A stretch of 64,000 bases of DNA from Blastomussa wellsi (lineage: Eukaryota; Cnidaria; Anthozoa; Scleractinia; Plerogyridae), in assembly GCA_947652115.1 (NCBI GenBank), contig OX393561.1:39473163-39537162 (forward strand), read 5' to 3'. The notes under the pieces are model-generated. The model did no database searches, was not told the origin of the DNA, and saw only the letters and a program-made list of their open reading frames with translations. Positions 12,701-22,738 of this stretch are shown piece after piece (the stretch's first letter is position 1; each line of letters begins with the position of its first letter). The position numbers were made by a program, and so were the translations under genes.

Positions 12701-15577
12701 ATGATGCCACTTGCAAAAGTTGAAAATGAGTTAGTTACGTGTTCATTTTTCTGCAAATAAAACTAATTTTAGCATTGAAGGTTTTGAACTGTGGGTCGTG
12801 TCTTAATCTTATCCCCCCTTTTTGTTCATGTTTCCTAGGCATTGTTAAGGGAGCAAGAAACAAGACATGCCATAGAAGACGCTGAAATAAAAGGACTGGA
12901 ACTTCAAGCACAAAAAGAAATGCTTCAACAGGTACGCGAAATCTCATTCTCAGCCGTAACGTGGGTCAATACGCAACGCTTTACACCAGCGCTTGATAAA
13001 GCAATAAAGCGTTATCTTCTTGAATTTATTCTTTTTCCATAACAGTCCTGTCCAGATGCCTTTTTGTACACCTTTCTCTTACCCCTGAGATGCGTTGTCG
13101 TTTTGAATAATCTATCCCAGATTCTACAGCCTGTCGTTTTGTACAATGAGTACGAGGGTGTACGGCAACGTGTTACATGCACCCAAGGCAACATTGCAGA
13201 TAACGCTGCATAGTGTAACACGCAACAACCCTTACTAACAAATAAATGAATTATTTTGTGAACGAAACAGGATTTGATTCGCGATGAGCTCCAGAGTTCG
13301 TTCAAGCAGCGATCAGAACAAACGATCCAGCGTAAACAACAAGAATTAGAAGAACATCTGTTTAAACGAACAATAGACGCCGTGCAGGAGGTGGACGTTG
13401 ATTCACAAAGGGTCAGTCAGTTAGTAGTTCATTTTTCTAATTTGGGTATTTCTTGGAGTGTAGGAAACTATTGTCGATTACTGCTGTGTTGTGATTTGGG
13501 TATAGTTTATTGTCTTTTGAAACCTTTTATACGTCGTTTGGAGTTCGCTCCATTTTCAAGGTGCGGTGGCCTAATGGTTAGTGCGCTGGAGTCTGGATCG
13601 AGCGGTCTGGGTTCGAGCCCTGGCCGGGGAACTGCCTTGTGTTCATAAGCAAGACGCTTTACTCTCATAGTGTCTCTCTCTTCACACAGGTGTATAAATG
13701 GGTTCCTGACAAGTTATTGCTGGTGTCGCCCTGTGTGTGTGTGGGGGTGGGGAGGGGATAACCCTGACTTGCATATCTATAGACATAGTCCATGCAGGGG
13801 AAGTAAAAATACGCCTCATGTCTGTCCGTCATTTATCCTGCGTATGAAGATGACTTGTGTGCACTTTAAGTTATAGACAATTCCTCCTAACGACGTTCGC
13901 GCTAATTGTTTCTGCGCATCGTTACTGCGCACGGAATTCGTCACTCTACGCAATCCATCGAGCGCGCGCGCTGAGAAAAAACAAAGGGCCAGAAGCCGTT
14001 TCGTAGCTTTGCTGGTAGTTAACTCTCTTAAATGGTCGGTGACCCCTACTTTTTTATCCATGAACTGATTTTATGTACAATTCTCGACAGATTGTCAAAA
14101 AATGAACAACAAATCAATGTGGGAAGTTTTCTGCCCAGAGGACATCGAATCCTGCCATCTTGCGGCTGTTAGGCGAGTGCAAATGTCGTCGCTAAATGTG
14201 AATTTTTTCTTTAAGGAGCCACACCAATTGAATAAATTCACTTTATGGGTCCATTTAGGGCCTGATTACATGGACCGGGCTGGCCCGGTTAGCCGGGCTT
14301 GTTTCAGTTTGCCGAGATCTCGGTACGTCTGTTAAACGCAACAAAAATCAACTTCGCGATAACATGACAACCGGGCCAGCCCGGTTAGCCGACAAAGAAA
14401 CCCATCCCGGCAAACCGGGCCAGCCCGGCTCATGTAATCAGGCCCTTAAACAACATTTGGCAGAGACACGTTCATTTCAAAGATTTTTGTTCTTACAGAC
14501 ACTGTAGCCGTATCCGCTAACGAAGCGCGATTTTTCAGATTTAGGGTGTTCTTCTGGGCATGTTATCTCCAAAACGAAGTCGGTGACCCCATTTTTTTTA
14601 CATTTCTGATATCAGTTACTCATTCTCTTACAGTGGTGAGAGTTTCAGACAAAAATCTATGGTAGAAAATTTTTGCGCGAACGTCCTTAAATTAAATATT
14701 TAACGCGATTTAACGTTTGTGTTCCCAACTAACCACAAGCATAGGATGGTTCAATAATACCAAAGTAGTCTACGAGACAAATCCCGTTTCACACTCAGAT
14801 TTCTCAAGAAGAGTTAGCCAAGGCTCAACAAAAGCACGCCTCTGTTGACTTGGAAGGAGAGGTGGAATTGAGAACCAGAATGGACGATCTTCACAGAGAG
14901 TTGAATGAAGTCAAGGTGGGATTTTTAAATTAGGTTACTACAACTGCCGTAAAACCATAACCCATTGTTTCCTAAGCTGGTCACTACGCCTCTTATGTAA
15001 ACGAAATAATCTTTGCTATTATTTATAAGAGCATGCTAGGAGTTGTATACCTGAACCAAATCAATCACAATGGCCAGAGTTAATTTGAAGCAAATGCACG
15101 CTTCACTTGAGTATCGTAAAACCGAAAAGAAAGTAATTACTTTGGCCAATCACAAAGGACGGAGATAATCCAGTAAACCAATCAAAACTCGGAGTAATTA
15201 GACGTAGCCGACACAAAGCGCGGAAGAACGTGCATGCGCGAGTCACAATTGGTTTTGGTCTTACTTCTGATTGGTTAAAAAGTGGCACGATATTTTTAAA
15301 CCAATCACTGAGCGTAGTAATACAAAGCCAAAGCAATTTGCTAACAGGCCATTTCCGAGTTCTCTTTTGCCTCCGCGTCAAAACGAGTCTAAGTGCGAAA
15401 CTATTCATATGCAAATGTGTTTTACCAGCATCTTCATTTTAATGCAAAACGAGCTCATTTCCATATGGATTCGCTCCGACGAAGGGCTAACGCTCGAAAC
15501 GTCAGTTCTTGAATCTCTTTACGGTGGCCAATTCACATTATCAACCCAGTTCATAAAACCAAATTATATCGTTATAC

Positions 15578-15622
<45 letters not shown>

Positions 15623-17348
15623 CTATTCATTTCCATATGAATAGAAATGGCCTATTACTTTCGATACTCAATTGAAAACCGCTCTAAAATGCGTGTGACC
15701 AAGTTGAGATTGGATTTTTCTCTGCATTTGGTTGACTGAGTAGTTAGCGTGGATTTTTTTTAATCAATCATAGAGCGTCATGAAGAAAGACCAAGTTTTG
15801 GCCGACTTAGGTGAAAACCTCTCTAAACGCGAGAGGAAGGGAAGAAAAAATCTGAAGAGAGGATTACCGCGCGTTCCTTCCAATTCTGACTTGCGTTACG
15901 TACTTCTAGTTGGGCGTTCCAGAAATGAGGGACAAAAACGTAAAGCTGCGCTCAACGTGCGTCGTATTTATATAAATCCACTTCCAAGCGCAAACTCCTT
16001 GTATACTTCAAGATACCGGAGTTATATTTGATTCATTACTATTTTAGGTTGCCCAGCATGTTTTGGAGAACAAGGAGAAAGAAAATGAAGTTCAGTCCCT
16101 TGTTCATGAGCTGAGAAACAAAGAGGTAGGGATAATAAGATCAATTTCTCAAATGTAAGCCTTATTTTTTCTTTGTTTGGGTTAAATAAATTGTTGTTGT
16201 TGTCTAGGGGTAGGAAATTGAGCCGCCTAAATTTGACAAAGGTGGCGTTTTGATGGGTGTTCCAAGTAGATCAAACGCCAAAAATGTGAGGTGTCAATAT
16301 AATCAGAAGAAGGAAACTTTCCCTTTTTTGAGGATTCCAGCGCGAAGCTTACCCGAAGTATCTTTGCAGAATGACGAGGTGGCTAGAAAACAATCAGAGC
16401 TTAGACAACAGAAGGCTTTCGCCGCTGAAGAGGAACGAAGACGTATGAATCTGTTAAACGCTTTGTCACGAGGTCATGCCACGACCAAGGATGATTCCGA
16501 GTCATTCTGTACGTAAATCATCTAATGCTTTGTGTTGTATGTTTCATACTTTTATCCTCTGGAGACTAATTTTCTCCAAGTTTTCATGTTCATTTCTAGG
16601 AAAGTATTAGGTTTCATAATAGGCATTTCATTTTCTCTTGCGTTACACAGCTCGTCTGAGAGACATTCGTCAAGTCCCAGATGAACCCAGGAGACCGTTA
16701 AGTGCGATTTTACCCAGTAACACGGATAGCAGCACAACAACGGACTGGGATTCGAGCGGAACTCCAATTAATTCTCAAGGTAATCAATTATCGTCTGTTT
16801 CTTGCTTCTTATCTAGCAGTTAGTATACGTTTCAGTCTTTGACCTGGACTCCAAATAAGGATTACAAGTCAAGGGAACAGAACTTGGTTATTGGGACAAC
16901 GGAGCCTCAGGGGTGGCTTTTAGGGGTTGAACTGTCTTGGTGCAGTGGAGGCACCTTCATACGGCACTTGACATTGGTACCTAGAAATAAATTGTTGCCT
17001 TTTTCGGGTGTTGTTTTTTTTAATTTCCCACCAGCATTTCCGCCCCTTTATATTTGTTAGAACGTCAGAGAAAACGAATTTAGCTCCCCAATACAATCTC
17101 CCTATTAAATTCATGAAAAAACAAACGGTGTTATTGGCGATTTCTTACGCATTTAGTCCAGTAGCTTTCAATTTCCCCGTTTCAAAATTGCTGTTTTTAC
17201 TATCACAGAACCCTCACTAGAACGTCAGCGAGAAACTTTTGGAAAGCGTGAACTGGAACTTATGGCTGAAGTTAGAGATCTGAGAAAACGACTCGCTGCC
17301 AGGAGACAACAACGTCCACCTGACTTCCTGGGAAATACACAACAATAA
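746..17348 (+). CDS. TBC1D31: TBC1D31 (WD repeat and TBC domain protein), 5'-partial, 23 exons
   Basis: Exons: 746-861, 1802-1980, 2392-2576, 2748-2877, 2961-3050, 3621-3731, 5092-5292, 5873-5952, 6931-7077, 8263-8396, 9053-9186, 10174-10353, 10990-11169, 11471-11523, 12071-12223, 12480-12615, 12839-12931, 13271-13411, 14799-14915, 16048-16125, 16370-16508, 16651-16779, 17209-17348 (stop TAA 17346-17348). Phases join cleanly across all junctions and give about 1,015 codons; human TBC1D31 has 1,066 residues, so roughly 85 N-terminal residues are off the window. Order: WD40 repeats (SWMRGH, AQLWDLDTF) to 3731; a basic Ser/Pro linker in 5092-5292; TBC domain 5873-11169 (YRMFIWRSLL, KSRKLLRVLQR, FPFVKLFQNNQLICFE, NWCQHWFE); then a Glu/Gln/Arg-rich coiled coil to about 16508. 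In vertebrates the protein sits at centriolar satellites and ciliary bases. The usual TBC Arg and Gln finger motifs are not visible. Orthology is secure; small exon-edge shifts are possible. Confidence 0.95.
1173..1272. repeat. Imperfect inverted repeat (MITE-like) in TBC1D31 intron
   Basis: Arms of about 28 bp at 1173-1200 and 1245-1272, beginning CAGATCATGTGAT and ending ATCACATGATCTG, face each other across a 44-bp loop. No coding content. Family unknown. Confidence 0.55.
1530..1640. repeat. Inverted repeat with TGAAGTCAAGGTT arms
   Basis: TGAAGTCAAGGTT at about 1557 is mirrored by AACCTTGACTTCA ending near 1613, and the outer ends carry TTACACT/AGTGTAA. This suggests a small decayed palindromic element within a TBC1D31 intron. 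Confidence 0.4.
2158..2292 (-). mobile_element. tRNA-derived SINE, truncated and diverged copy
   Basis: In reverse complement this carries the same blocks as the fuller copy at 7800-8105: a head similar to GGCCTAATGGTTAGTGCG, the CAAGACACTTAACTCTCA segment and the GGTGTATAAATGGGTACCA block. It lies in the intron before the exon at 2392. Confidence 0.6.
3162..3441. mobile_element. MITE with ATAGGCCATTTC termini, copy 1
   Basis: Nearly perfect 19-bp terminal inverted repeats: ATAGGCCATTTCCGAGTTC at 3162-3180 and its inverse with one change at 3423-3441. The interior contains TTCATATGGAAAT and GATGCTGGTAAAACATG, which recur in the copy at about 15343-15655. Non-coding. Confidence 0.65.
3286..4730. 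repeat. AT microsatellites (TAA/TTA runs) in TBC1D31 intron
   Basis: Three simple-sequence tracts: TAA repeats at about 3284-3300, a self-complementary ATTATTAATTA tract at about 3946-4030, and ATT repeats at about 4684-4720. The middle tract could fold into a long AT hairpin. The rest of this interval is intron, apart from the exon at 3621-3731 and the MITE at 3162-3441. Confidence 0.7.
4617..4773. mobile_element. MITE with CCGTGTTTACA termini
   Basis: Imperfect TIRs of about 25 bp (CCGTGTTTACATAGCCTCAT at 4617 onward, inverse ending CTGTAAACACGG at 4773) bound a 157-bp AT-rich segment. A second, one-ended match with the same CCGTGTTTACATAGCC start and a GGGAGAATTC block lies at about 29904-29955. 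Confidence 0.55.
6051..6503. mobile_element. TIR element with GGTTCRCACAG ends and internal CCTTGAAAA motif repeats
   Basis: Ends GGTTCGCACAG and CTGTGTGAACC are inverted. Just inside both ends sit iterated CCTTGAAAAG/GTCCTTGAAT motifs, so short minus-strand frames there translate to FQGL/FKD-type low-complexity strings. The layout (TIR plus subterminal reiterated motif) fits a non-autonomous DNA transposon, perhaps hAT-like. Confidence 0.5.
6530..6770. repeat. Dispersed repeat with TTTCGAGCGTTAGCCC core
   Basis: The block GACGTTTCGAGCGTTAGCCC followed by TTCGTCGGAGCGAATC occurs here and, inverted, at about 15470-15545, flanked in both by a CACCGTAAAGAGATTCAAGA segment. I remember this block as very common in coral and other marine invertebrate genomes; the element class is unclear to me. 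Confidence 0.5.
7124..7377. mobile_element. MITE with about 50-bp TIRs, hAT-like 8-bp target duplication
   Basis: TIRs start ACATTCTCGTCCCCAGAGGC on the left and end GCCTCTGGGGACGAGAATG on the right, and continue through GGTCAGCACCAA/TTGGTGCTGACC. Flanks TGAAGGAC (7116-7123) and TAAAGGAC (7378-7385) match in 7 of 8 bases. It starts 46 bp after the donor of the exon ending at 7077. Confidence 0.65.
7800..8105 (-). mobile_element. tRNA-derived SINE, fullest copy
   Basis: Read on the minus strand: a tRNA-like head with a Pol III box A-like TGGCCTAATGG and box B-like GGTTCGAGCC, then body blocks CAAGACACTTTACCCTCACAG, GGTGTATAATGGGTACC and GATGGACTAGCATCCCATCC, a hairpin CTGTCGCTTCATGCGACAG, then AGCTCCGGCCTGATGGGCC and a TTTTACC repeat tail. 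About 300 bp. Related copies lie at 2158, 13559, 37805, 46130, 46756 and 52855. The 127-codon plus-strand frame over it is not a gene. Confidence 0.8.
8494..8960 (+). repeat. Irregular array of CCAAGYGCGGGAAAACATGG motif
   Basis: About eleven copies of a 20-bp unit, spaced irregularly (near 8494, 8531, 8557, 8611, 8637, 8691, 8719, 8886, 8902, 8922, 8941), lie in the intron just before the TBC1D31 exon at 9053. Several units contain GCGGGAAA, the reverse complement of the E2F consensus TTTCCCGC. The array plus the downstream exon creates a 242-codon open frame (8572-9300) with repeated ARENM-type words; I take the upstream part as repeat-derived, not a separate gene. Confidence 0.75.
10034..10064. 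repeat. Perfect short palindrome
   Basis: Fifteen-base arms CCGTTCTTCTAAGAT and ATCTTAGAAGAACGG around a single T, within the intron before the exon at 10174. It can form a stable hairpin; no function inferred. Confidence 0.6.
10500..10975. mobile_element. Dispersed 450-500 bp non-coding element, copy in TBC1D31 intron
   Basis: Shares long blocks in the same order with 19531-19977: CACATGTGCGGCGATTT-like, CCTTGTGAGGCTT-like, AAAGCTAAAACAAAGG-like and GTGAAAACTCCAAAACAA. This copy has lost clear terminal repeats and ends about 15-20 bp before the splice acceptor of the exon at 10990. Confidence 0.55.
13559..13800 (+). mobile_element. tRNA-derived SINE copy
   Basis: Plus-strand copy of the family at 7800-8105: GTGGCCTAATGGTTAGTGCG head, GGTTCGAGCCCTGG box B region, GCAAGACGCTTTACTCTCATAG and GGTGTATAAATGGGTTCC body. 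The 3' part is diverged, with GT/GGGG-rich sequence. Confidence 0.75.
14258..14445. mobile_element. Harbinger-like MITE (TTA duplication)
   Basis: Perfect terminal inverted repeats GGGCCTGATTACATG (14258-14272) and CATGTAATCAGGCCC (14431-14445) enclose 188 bp, flanked by TTA at 14255-14257 and 14446-14448. Subterminal copies of ACCGGGCTGGCCCGGTTAGCC are inverted to each other. A 3-bp TWA duplication with GGG/CCC-type ends is the signature of PIF/Harbinger elements. Non-coding. Confidence 0.75.
15343..15655. mobile_element. MITE with AGGCCATTTC termini, copy 2
   Basis: The left part matches 3162-3441 (CCATTTCCGAGTTC, AAACGAGTCTAAGTGCGAAA, TTCATATG, GCTGGTAAAACA inverted), and the right end carries the inverse GAAATGGCCTATT. 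The interior holds a copy of the TTTCGAGCGTTAGCCC block, so one element may be inserted in the other. Confidence 0.55.
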
Positions 17349-19530
17349 CTAACAGTTGGTGTCAAATGATGTGGACGTTAAGAAAGATTTATTGTAAATA
17401 TACCGTACCCGAGGTATTGTACAGGTTAACTTGTAAACAAGCTCTCTGGCGAGGATGTGGCGAAGAGAAAGCAAAAAAGAGGAGGGGGAGGGGTAAGGAG
17501 GAAGGGGGACCTGACCCACCCCATTTCCGTACCACAGCTTCTTTACTAGCGGCCAGTTCCTTCTCGGTCTTTCCAGCGCGGCCCTTTCTTTTTTCCGGAA
17601 CCTGTTTATAGGCAAGTACAGCTAGTACAGGTTAATTCGTAACTTGTCTGTTAAATACGAGTTACAGCTGTACAAGAACAGCTATATGTTTACCTGGCTT
17701 TAAACTTGCTAAGCTTTTCACCTCTGCCCGAAGAATTTCGTATCATGTTAATCAATAACTAGACTTTTAACTAAAATTGCAGTCACACACGAAGTTTGTT
17801 ACATCAGTTGGCGTCATAGTTTACGTCATGTTACTTAGCAACCTGCAGCTGACCACCTAAAACTGCTAGCTCGGGTAGTATAGTCAAACACGGGATTACA
17901 ACCGAAGTGGCGGTATTGGTTCCTCCGAATAATATTTATTGTTTTCTAAACACTGTAGAACAGTTTCTAACCAATGACAGCTATGAAATAGCATCAGTGG
18001 CATCAGGTAAAAATTAAACTAAATTTTGATTTGACTGAGGCAGCTTTTTCTCCATTTTTACAAACTGTTTTTCAAACCCGCGAGTTTCAGTGATTCTATC
18101 GCTCTTTTTTTGTCGTCTATTGCAGTGATAACTTGGGTCTTAGTTTATATACCGGAGTGTCTGAAAAACCTTGGGGAAAGCGGGTTCATGGTGACTTGAA
18201 ACTCAACGTGAATAAGAGTCTATTTTATACACTTTTATGGTACAATAAAAATTCCCTGTGTCCTTTATATTGTCTCAACGTGGTGTGCAGGAGGGTGTGG
18301 TCCTGCAAGCAGAAAAAACGCAATATTATATTAGTAAAAGATAAAACAGCATGCTTACGCATGCAATTCTTTTGCTTGTTTACTCGCGACCCGTTAAGTA
18401 AGTAGGAAACGAAAAACGGAAGACTGCTTTAGTTTCCAAGTCACCGTTTCCTAGTTACCGTTGTCAGAAGGCAATTGCATTCACTATTCTGCAACTAGAC
18501 GGTGATGTCTTGTCTTGGAAAGACTTTCGTTTGCGTGGGATCTTTTGACGTGTCGTGAAAAGCAACTAGAACCACTGAAGATTTTAAATAGTAGCCGACC
18601 GGCAGTTGTTCAACTGGCAAAAAGTTACGAGTTCATTGGGGCTGTTTTAATTCTCATGGTTGATTAGTTAATTTCAAATATTCATTCCTTCATGGAATAA
18701 TTTATTGACCTTAAAGGAGCGACTTCAAGGCTTGTGCAATTTAGCCTAAATTTTAGACATTTGTCCTTTGTAATCCATCTCAATCTTCTCCATGATCCTT
18801 TTTGCTTAATTAATATAACCTCTCTGGTGGTTTTCTTTCTTAGTAAACTATTATTTTGAGGTTTCCAGCATTTTGAGGGTAATTTGGTTCGTCGAAAAGA
18901 ATGTCCAGAATCACCTCGTAGCAACAACAAATTCCAATCCTTTTATTTACCCAATGACTGATTTGGAAAATGCGTGGCGGCATGAGCGTGACTTTTCCCT
19001 GCCAGTTGATCGGTTTAGAAAAGAGACTGATAAATCTATGTAAAGTTATTTTTATTGAAGGCGGTTTATCCCTTTCCGAATTGCAATTTTTTTTAACTTG
19101 TTGACGTCGCTAAAACTCGCAGTACAATGACGACTGCCATCGCCTATTCCCACCAAAATGACGCTGGTCACGCACGCGCACTATGTCAGTATCGTCCCAA
19201 TCTTAGAATGTGAAGGTCTCTGAAGACTGGTAAGTGCCCCGTCAAGGTTTGTGTCTTGTAAAAGTTAGCCTATTTTTTTCAAATTCGTCATTTGTACGTT
19301 TGATTAACAAAATCGGACAACCGCGTAGCGGAAGTCAGATTTGATTAATCACGAGTATGATTAGAGACAGAATTGGACGACATGAAGTCCTGCTACCAAT
19401 TAATCATAACTATAACAAAATTCGAGAAAAACTCCCGCAATGCAAAACCTGTTGACGATTTATCATCACTGTGATAAAAATGCGATGTTTGAAAATGAAA
19501 GTTCTTGGAATATCAAGTAGTTTCGGTAGT
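17349..19530. other. 3' flank of TBC1D31 and intergenic sequence
   Basis: No gene recognised. The TBC1D31 3' UTR must begin at 17349, but I see no close AATAAA; the first clear one is at about 18244-18249. At about 18708-18905 there is a minus-strand copy of a dispersed repeat (TTAAAGGAGC end) also found at 23300-23535. Confidence 0.5.
18708..18905 (-). mobile_element. Dispersed repeat with TTAAAGGAGC end, copy 1
   Basis: In reverse complement it shares AAACCTCAAAATAATAG, TACTAAGAAAGAAAACCACC and AAAATTTAGGCTAAATT with 23300-23535. The short frames over both copies translate alike because the DNA is repeated. Confidence 0.55.
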
Positions 19531-19977
19531 ATTAAAGGGCCTTTGTCACTTTTCCGCGCATGTGCGACGATTTTGTTTCTGGTCCGACGGACCAGAAATC
19601 AAAGTTAATTTATGCGATTAAAATCCTCTTCCATCGACCTCGCGAGGCTTCCAAAAGCTGTACAAATTGAGGTAAGGTATTATTTGGTCATGTTTTGAAG
19701 TTTTAAACGGAAAATATTGCTTGTATTTTCTTTTCAACATCACAGGAAATGATGTTCCGAAGGGTGTTACACAAAGCGGTTTCGGACGAAAGCTAAAACA
19801 AAGGGATGAGGCAAGACAAAGAGGTGTTCATGCGCACGTGAAAACTCCAAAACAATCGCAGAAGGCCAACGGTGGTTCGTAGCAGCGTGCAGTGCGCAAC
19901 CTTGCCAAATTTCTATTGGTTAAAACCCTTTCTGTGCGAATAAAGGCTCCGCGTTATCGCGACAATGACCCTTTAAT
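19531..19977. mobile_element. MITE-like element with ATTAAAGGG termini
   Basis: Bounded by ATTAAAGGGCCTTTGTC at 19531 and GACAATGACCCTTTAAT ending at 19977, about 447 bp. The interior matches the decayed copy in the TBC1D31 intron at 10500-10975. No coding potential. Confidence 0.6.
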
Positions 19978-20145
19978 TTGTGTCGGTGTTTCTCAAGTGT
20001 GGTTTTTCCGAGGTGCAGAGTTTTAATTTGGTCTTGTAGAGACTTAATTTCGTTTTATTTTAAGAGAAGCATTTTCTGGCGCTGTATTAGAAGAGAGTTC
20101 CGAAGGAGACATGAAAACAGTTGCGTAACTAATCAAATTGACAAT

Positions 20146-20151
20146 TTTATT
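20146..20151 (-). terminator. Possible poly(A) signal of the GPCR gene
   Basis: AATAAA on the minus strand, about 250 bp downstream of the GPCR stop codon. The position suits a short 3' UTR, but this is inferred from the hexamer alone. Confidence 0.35.
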
Positions 20152-20400
20152 ACATCGGTAGAATGACAGGTACAGACGAGTGAATATTACAATCTGTCAT
20201 CACGGAACAGATCAATTATACGTGCAAATATTGGGTCTTTCCTAAGCAAACTTAATTTTCGAAATGGAAAAATGGCATCAATTTTAGACGTAAGAATGAA
20301 GGACTATTTTTTTGCTATTTTAAAATAATTCCGCTTCGGGGTGGATCCATGTTTGCTTTCCAGGATGGTGTAGACGATTAAGCATCGCTCAAGTGGCGGT

Positions 20401-21489
20401 TCAAACTGTCGTGTTCACAGGTAGGCTTCTTGTATTGTTGGTGTCATCTGCCATGACTCGATTCTGCAAGGCAGTTACTCGATTATGCCTGAGAGATATA
20501 TTGCAACGACCTCTTGAGCGGCTATGGGTGATTTTCATCCACAGCGTCGAAGCACCGTGGCGAAAAGTCTCGTTAAAAATAAAATAAATGCACGGGTTTA
20601 TTGCGCTTTTACTGTAGGCCAAGAACCACACCAGAAAGTACACGTCAGGTGACTTGCAAACGCTGTTGGAGAAATTCTGAAAGCACACCATGTTTTCTAT
20701 CCAGAGAGGAAGCCAGCAAACAGCAAAGAGCAGAACTATTGCAACCAGCATGCCGATGATTCTCCTGTTCATCTTTTCTGTGTGGTAGTGGTGGTGATTT
20801 GGGATATGAAGCTCATTTCCTGGTGTCTCTCGCAGGCATAACTTTAACATGACAGCAGTGTAGAGTACGCTTTGAATTATCAGTGGCGCACACTTGAATA
20901 TGGCGAATATGGCCACGAAGTAAATCTCGACGGATTCTGATTCCCAGAACGACAGGTAACAAATGTTACTACCTTTAAATTCTTGCACGTTGGCTAAGAA
21001 CACCATGGGGACCGTGAAGACAATCGATGAGATCCATATAATCCCTATTATGCCACAGGCCACATGACGCGTAATGATCCTCCGCAGAGGAAAGAACACC
21101 ACAATGAATCGATCCACTGCCATCGTAGCCAGACTCTGGGTGGTCACCAGTGCAGAAAGCGCCAGTACAACGGACTTCATTTTGCACAAAGCGTGTCCGA
21201 ACGCGCCTTGGACCAACCAACTGGATAACGCTAGTGTAATAACGGCTTCTGTCGCACTGGAGACGGTGATTAGGATATCGGCGGCCGCCGTATTGACAAC
21301 AAAGAAGTTGTTTGGTGTTTTCATATGATGGTTGTAATTCTTGTGCACTATGGCTATAATAAGAGTGTTGCCGACCAGGGAAGTCACAATAATAACGCAA
21401 TAAGCTGCTACTTTCATCCCTTTGATATACTCCGCTTCTGAAAACATATCTTTCTCATCTTGCAGTTCGTCCCCTGTCTGGTTTTCCAT
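20401..21489 (-). CDS. Rhodopsin-family GPCR, neuropeptide-receptor-like, single exon
   Basis: An uninterrupted frame with seven hydrophobic segments. The frame opens at 21558 (385 codons), but I favour the Met at 21489 (residue 24 of the long frame), because it begins MENQTG with an N-glycosylation site and gives a usual extracellular tail; the upstream 23 residues are basic and unlike a receptor N-terminus. In long-frame numbering: GN in TM1 (N64), AAAD in TM2 (D94), conserved Cys125, DRF (149-151) in place of DRY, Trp175 in TM4, Cys200 in loop 2, CWLP in TM6 (281-284) and NPCIY in TM7 (321-325), then NETFR as in peptide receptors. The ligand cannot be named. Intronless GPCR genes are common in cnidarians. 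Strong call for class A; subfamily tentative. Confidence 0.92.
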   Translation of the reverse strand: MENQTGDELQDEKDMFSEAEYIKGMKVAAYCVIIVTSLVGNTLIIAIVHKNYNHHMKTPNNFFVVNTAAADILITVSSATEAVITLALSSWLVQGAFGHALCKMKSVVLALSALVTTQSLATMAVDRFIVVFFPLRRIITRHVACGIIGIIWISSIVFTVPMVFLANVQEFKGSNICYLSFWESESVEIYFVAIFAIFKCAPLIIQSVLYTAVMLKLCLRETPGNELHIPNHHHYHTEKMNRRIIGMLVAIVLLFAVCWLPLWIENMVCFQNFSNSVCKSPDVYFLVWFLAYSKSAINPCIYFIFNETFRHGASTLWMKITHSRSRGRCNISLRHNRVTALQNRVMADDTNNTRSLPVNTTV

Positions 21490-22738
21490 TGTATTTCCCT
21501 CGTTTCTTTTTTTCAGTGTTCTTTGCTGGCTTGCCGAGTAAAAGTTTAATGAAATCACGCGATGGCCTTGAGGTTTTTTATGGGCTTAATTAAGCCGCAA
21601 ATTGTGCCTAATTTGAGCGACAGATGTCAGCGTGTAATTTTAGGGGGTTTATTACTTTTGACGTTCCCAATACTCTCAACATGAAAAGTTATTCTATCAC
21701 TTGCTTCCCATTTTCCGCGGTTTAGAGAGGCAACGATCTGTTTGGCGCATTTTAAAGTTGGCTTACCGTTATCCTGCGTTTCCCATCGTCTGGCACAAAC
21801 AAAATAGTCTGTCTTCAAGGCTGCCAAAGTTGCGTCAAAAGGTGAAACAATTTCTCGGTTGCCTTTGTAAGAAGACAACTTATTACAACTATAAAATTTT
21901 CGAGAGGTTTTTAAGTGTTCAATATAGTTTTTAAAATAAGAAGCTCTGTCCGTAAAAGTGAACAGTACATCGCTCGTGAAAAGAAAAACTGTCAGAGTGT
22001 TCAAACAGCAGACAAGAAAGGTAAATAAAGTGGCACTGTACAGCTAAAAATGATAGTTTTAAGGTAATCTCAGTCAATTTTCTCAGCCTTCCGACATCTC
22101 GCGAAGATAAATGATTTCGTTTAGATGGGCTACCTTTGTACATTTGAAAACTTTAGAAATTTCCTTTGCGCCCTTGTGCTTCTTTAAAACAAGACTCATA
22201 ACTGTTTCTTGGTTCAGCTCATCCTAAGTCTTGTGTTGCATAATCAGGCCCAGGAAACAGGTGCAAACGGCAATTTCTTCATAAAACGAGGACAGCTACT
22301 GCAGGTGTTATGAATATATTCCACCTACGCAAATACACTCGACAGATAAGTATCTCCTTTGCCCAGCAAAAGACATCGAATGGACAAAACGTAACAAATA
22401 CAGTGAACGGATATTTTAAACAATATATGTCCCGATGGAAGGCTTTGTCAGGCTAGGGGACATCATAATATTCACGAGTCATCTTTCTAAACAAAGCGTG
22501 AAGACATGATATCCAATCTGAATCAGTAGTTTTAAACATTCATAGTCGCAGTACTGTTCACTGAAGGCTAACCGCAGACAACGAAAATTACCATTTAGTT
22601 ACTCTTAGTTTGTTTATTTGATTACGAACGCTCCATCACGGCATTACAGTGTGGGAGATCATCGCTAGATAAAATGCAAAACAGTGGGTGGTGAGCGCAA
22701 ATGGAATTTAGAAAACAAATTGAAAAGACATCAAAAAT

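Noticed and set aside
13816..14061. 81-codon minus-strand frame in a TBC1D31 intron
   Set aside because: No domain; includes repeat-like GCGCGCGC sequence; codon use shows nothing gene-like.
20975..21400. 141-codon minus-strand frame
   Set aside because: A shifted frame inside the GPCR coding region; no domain.
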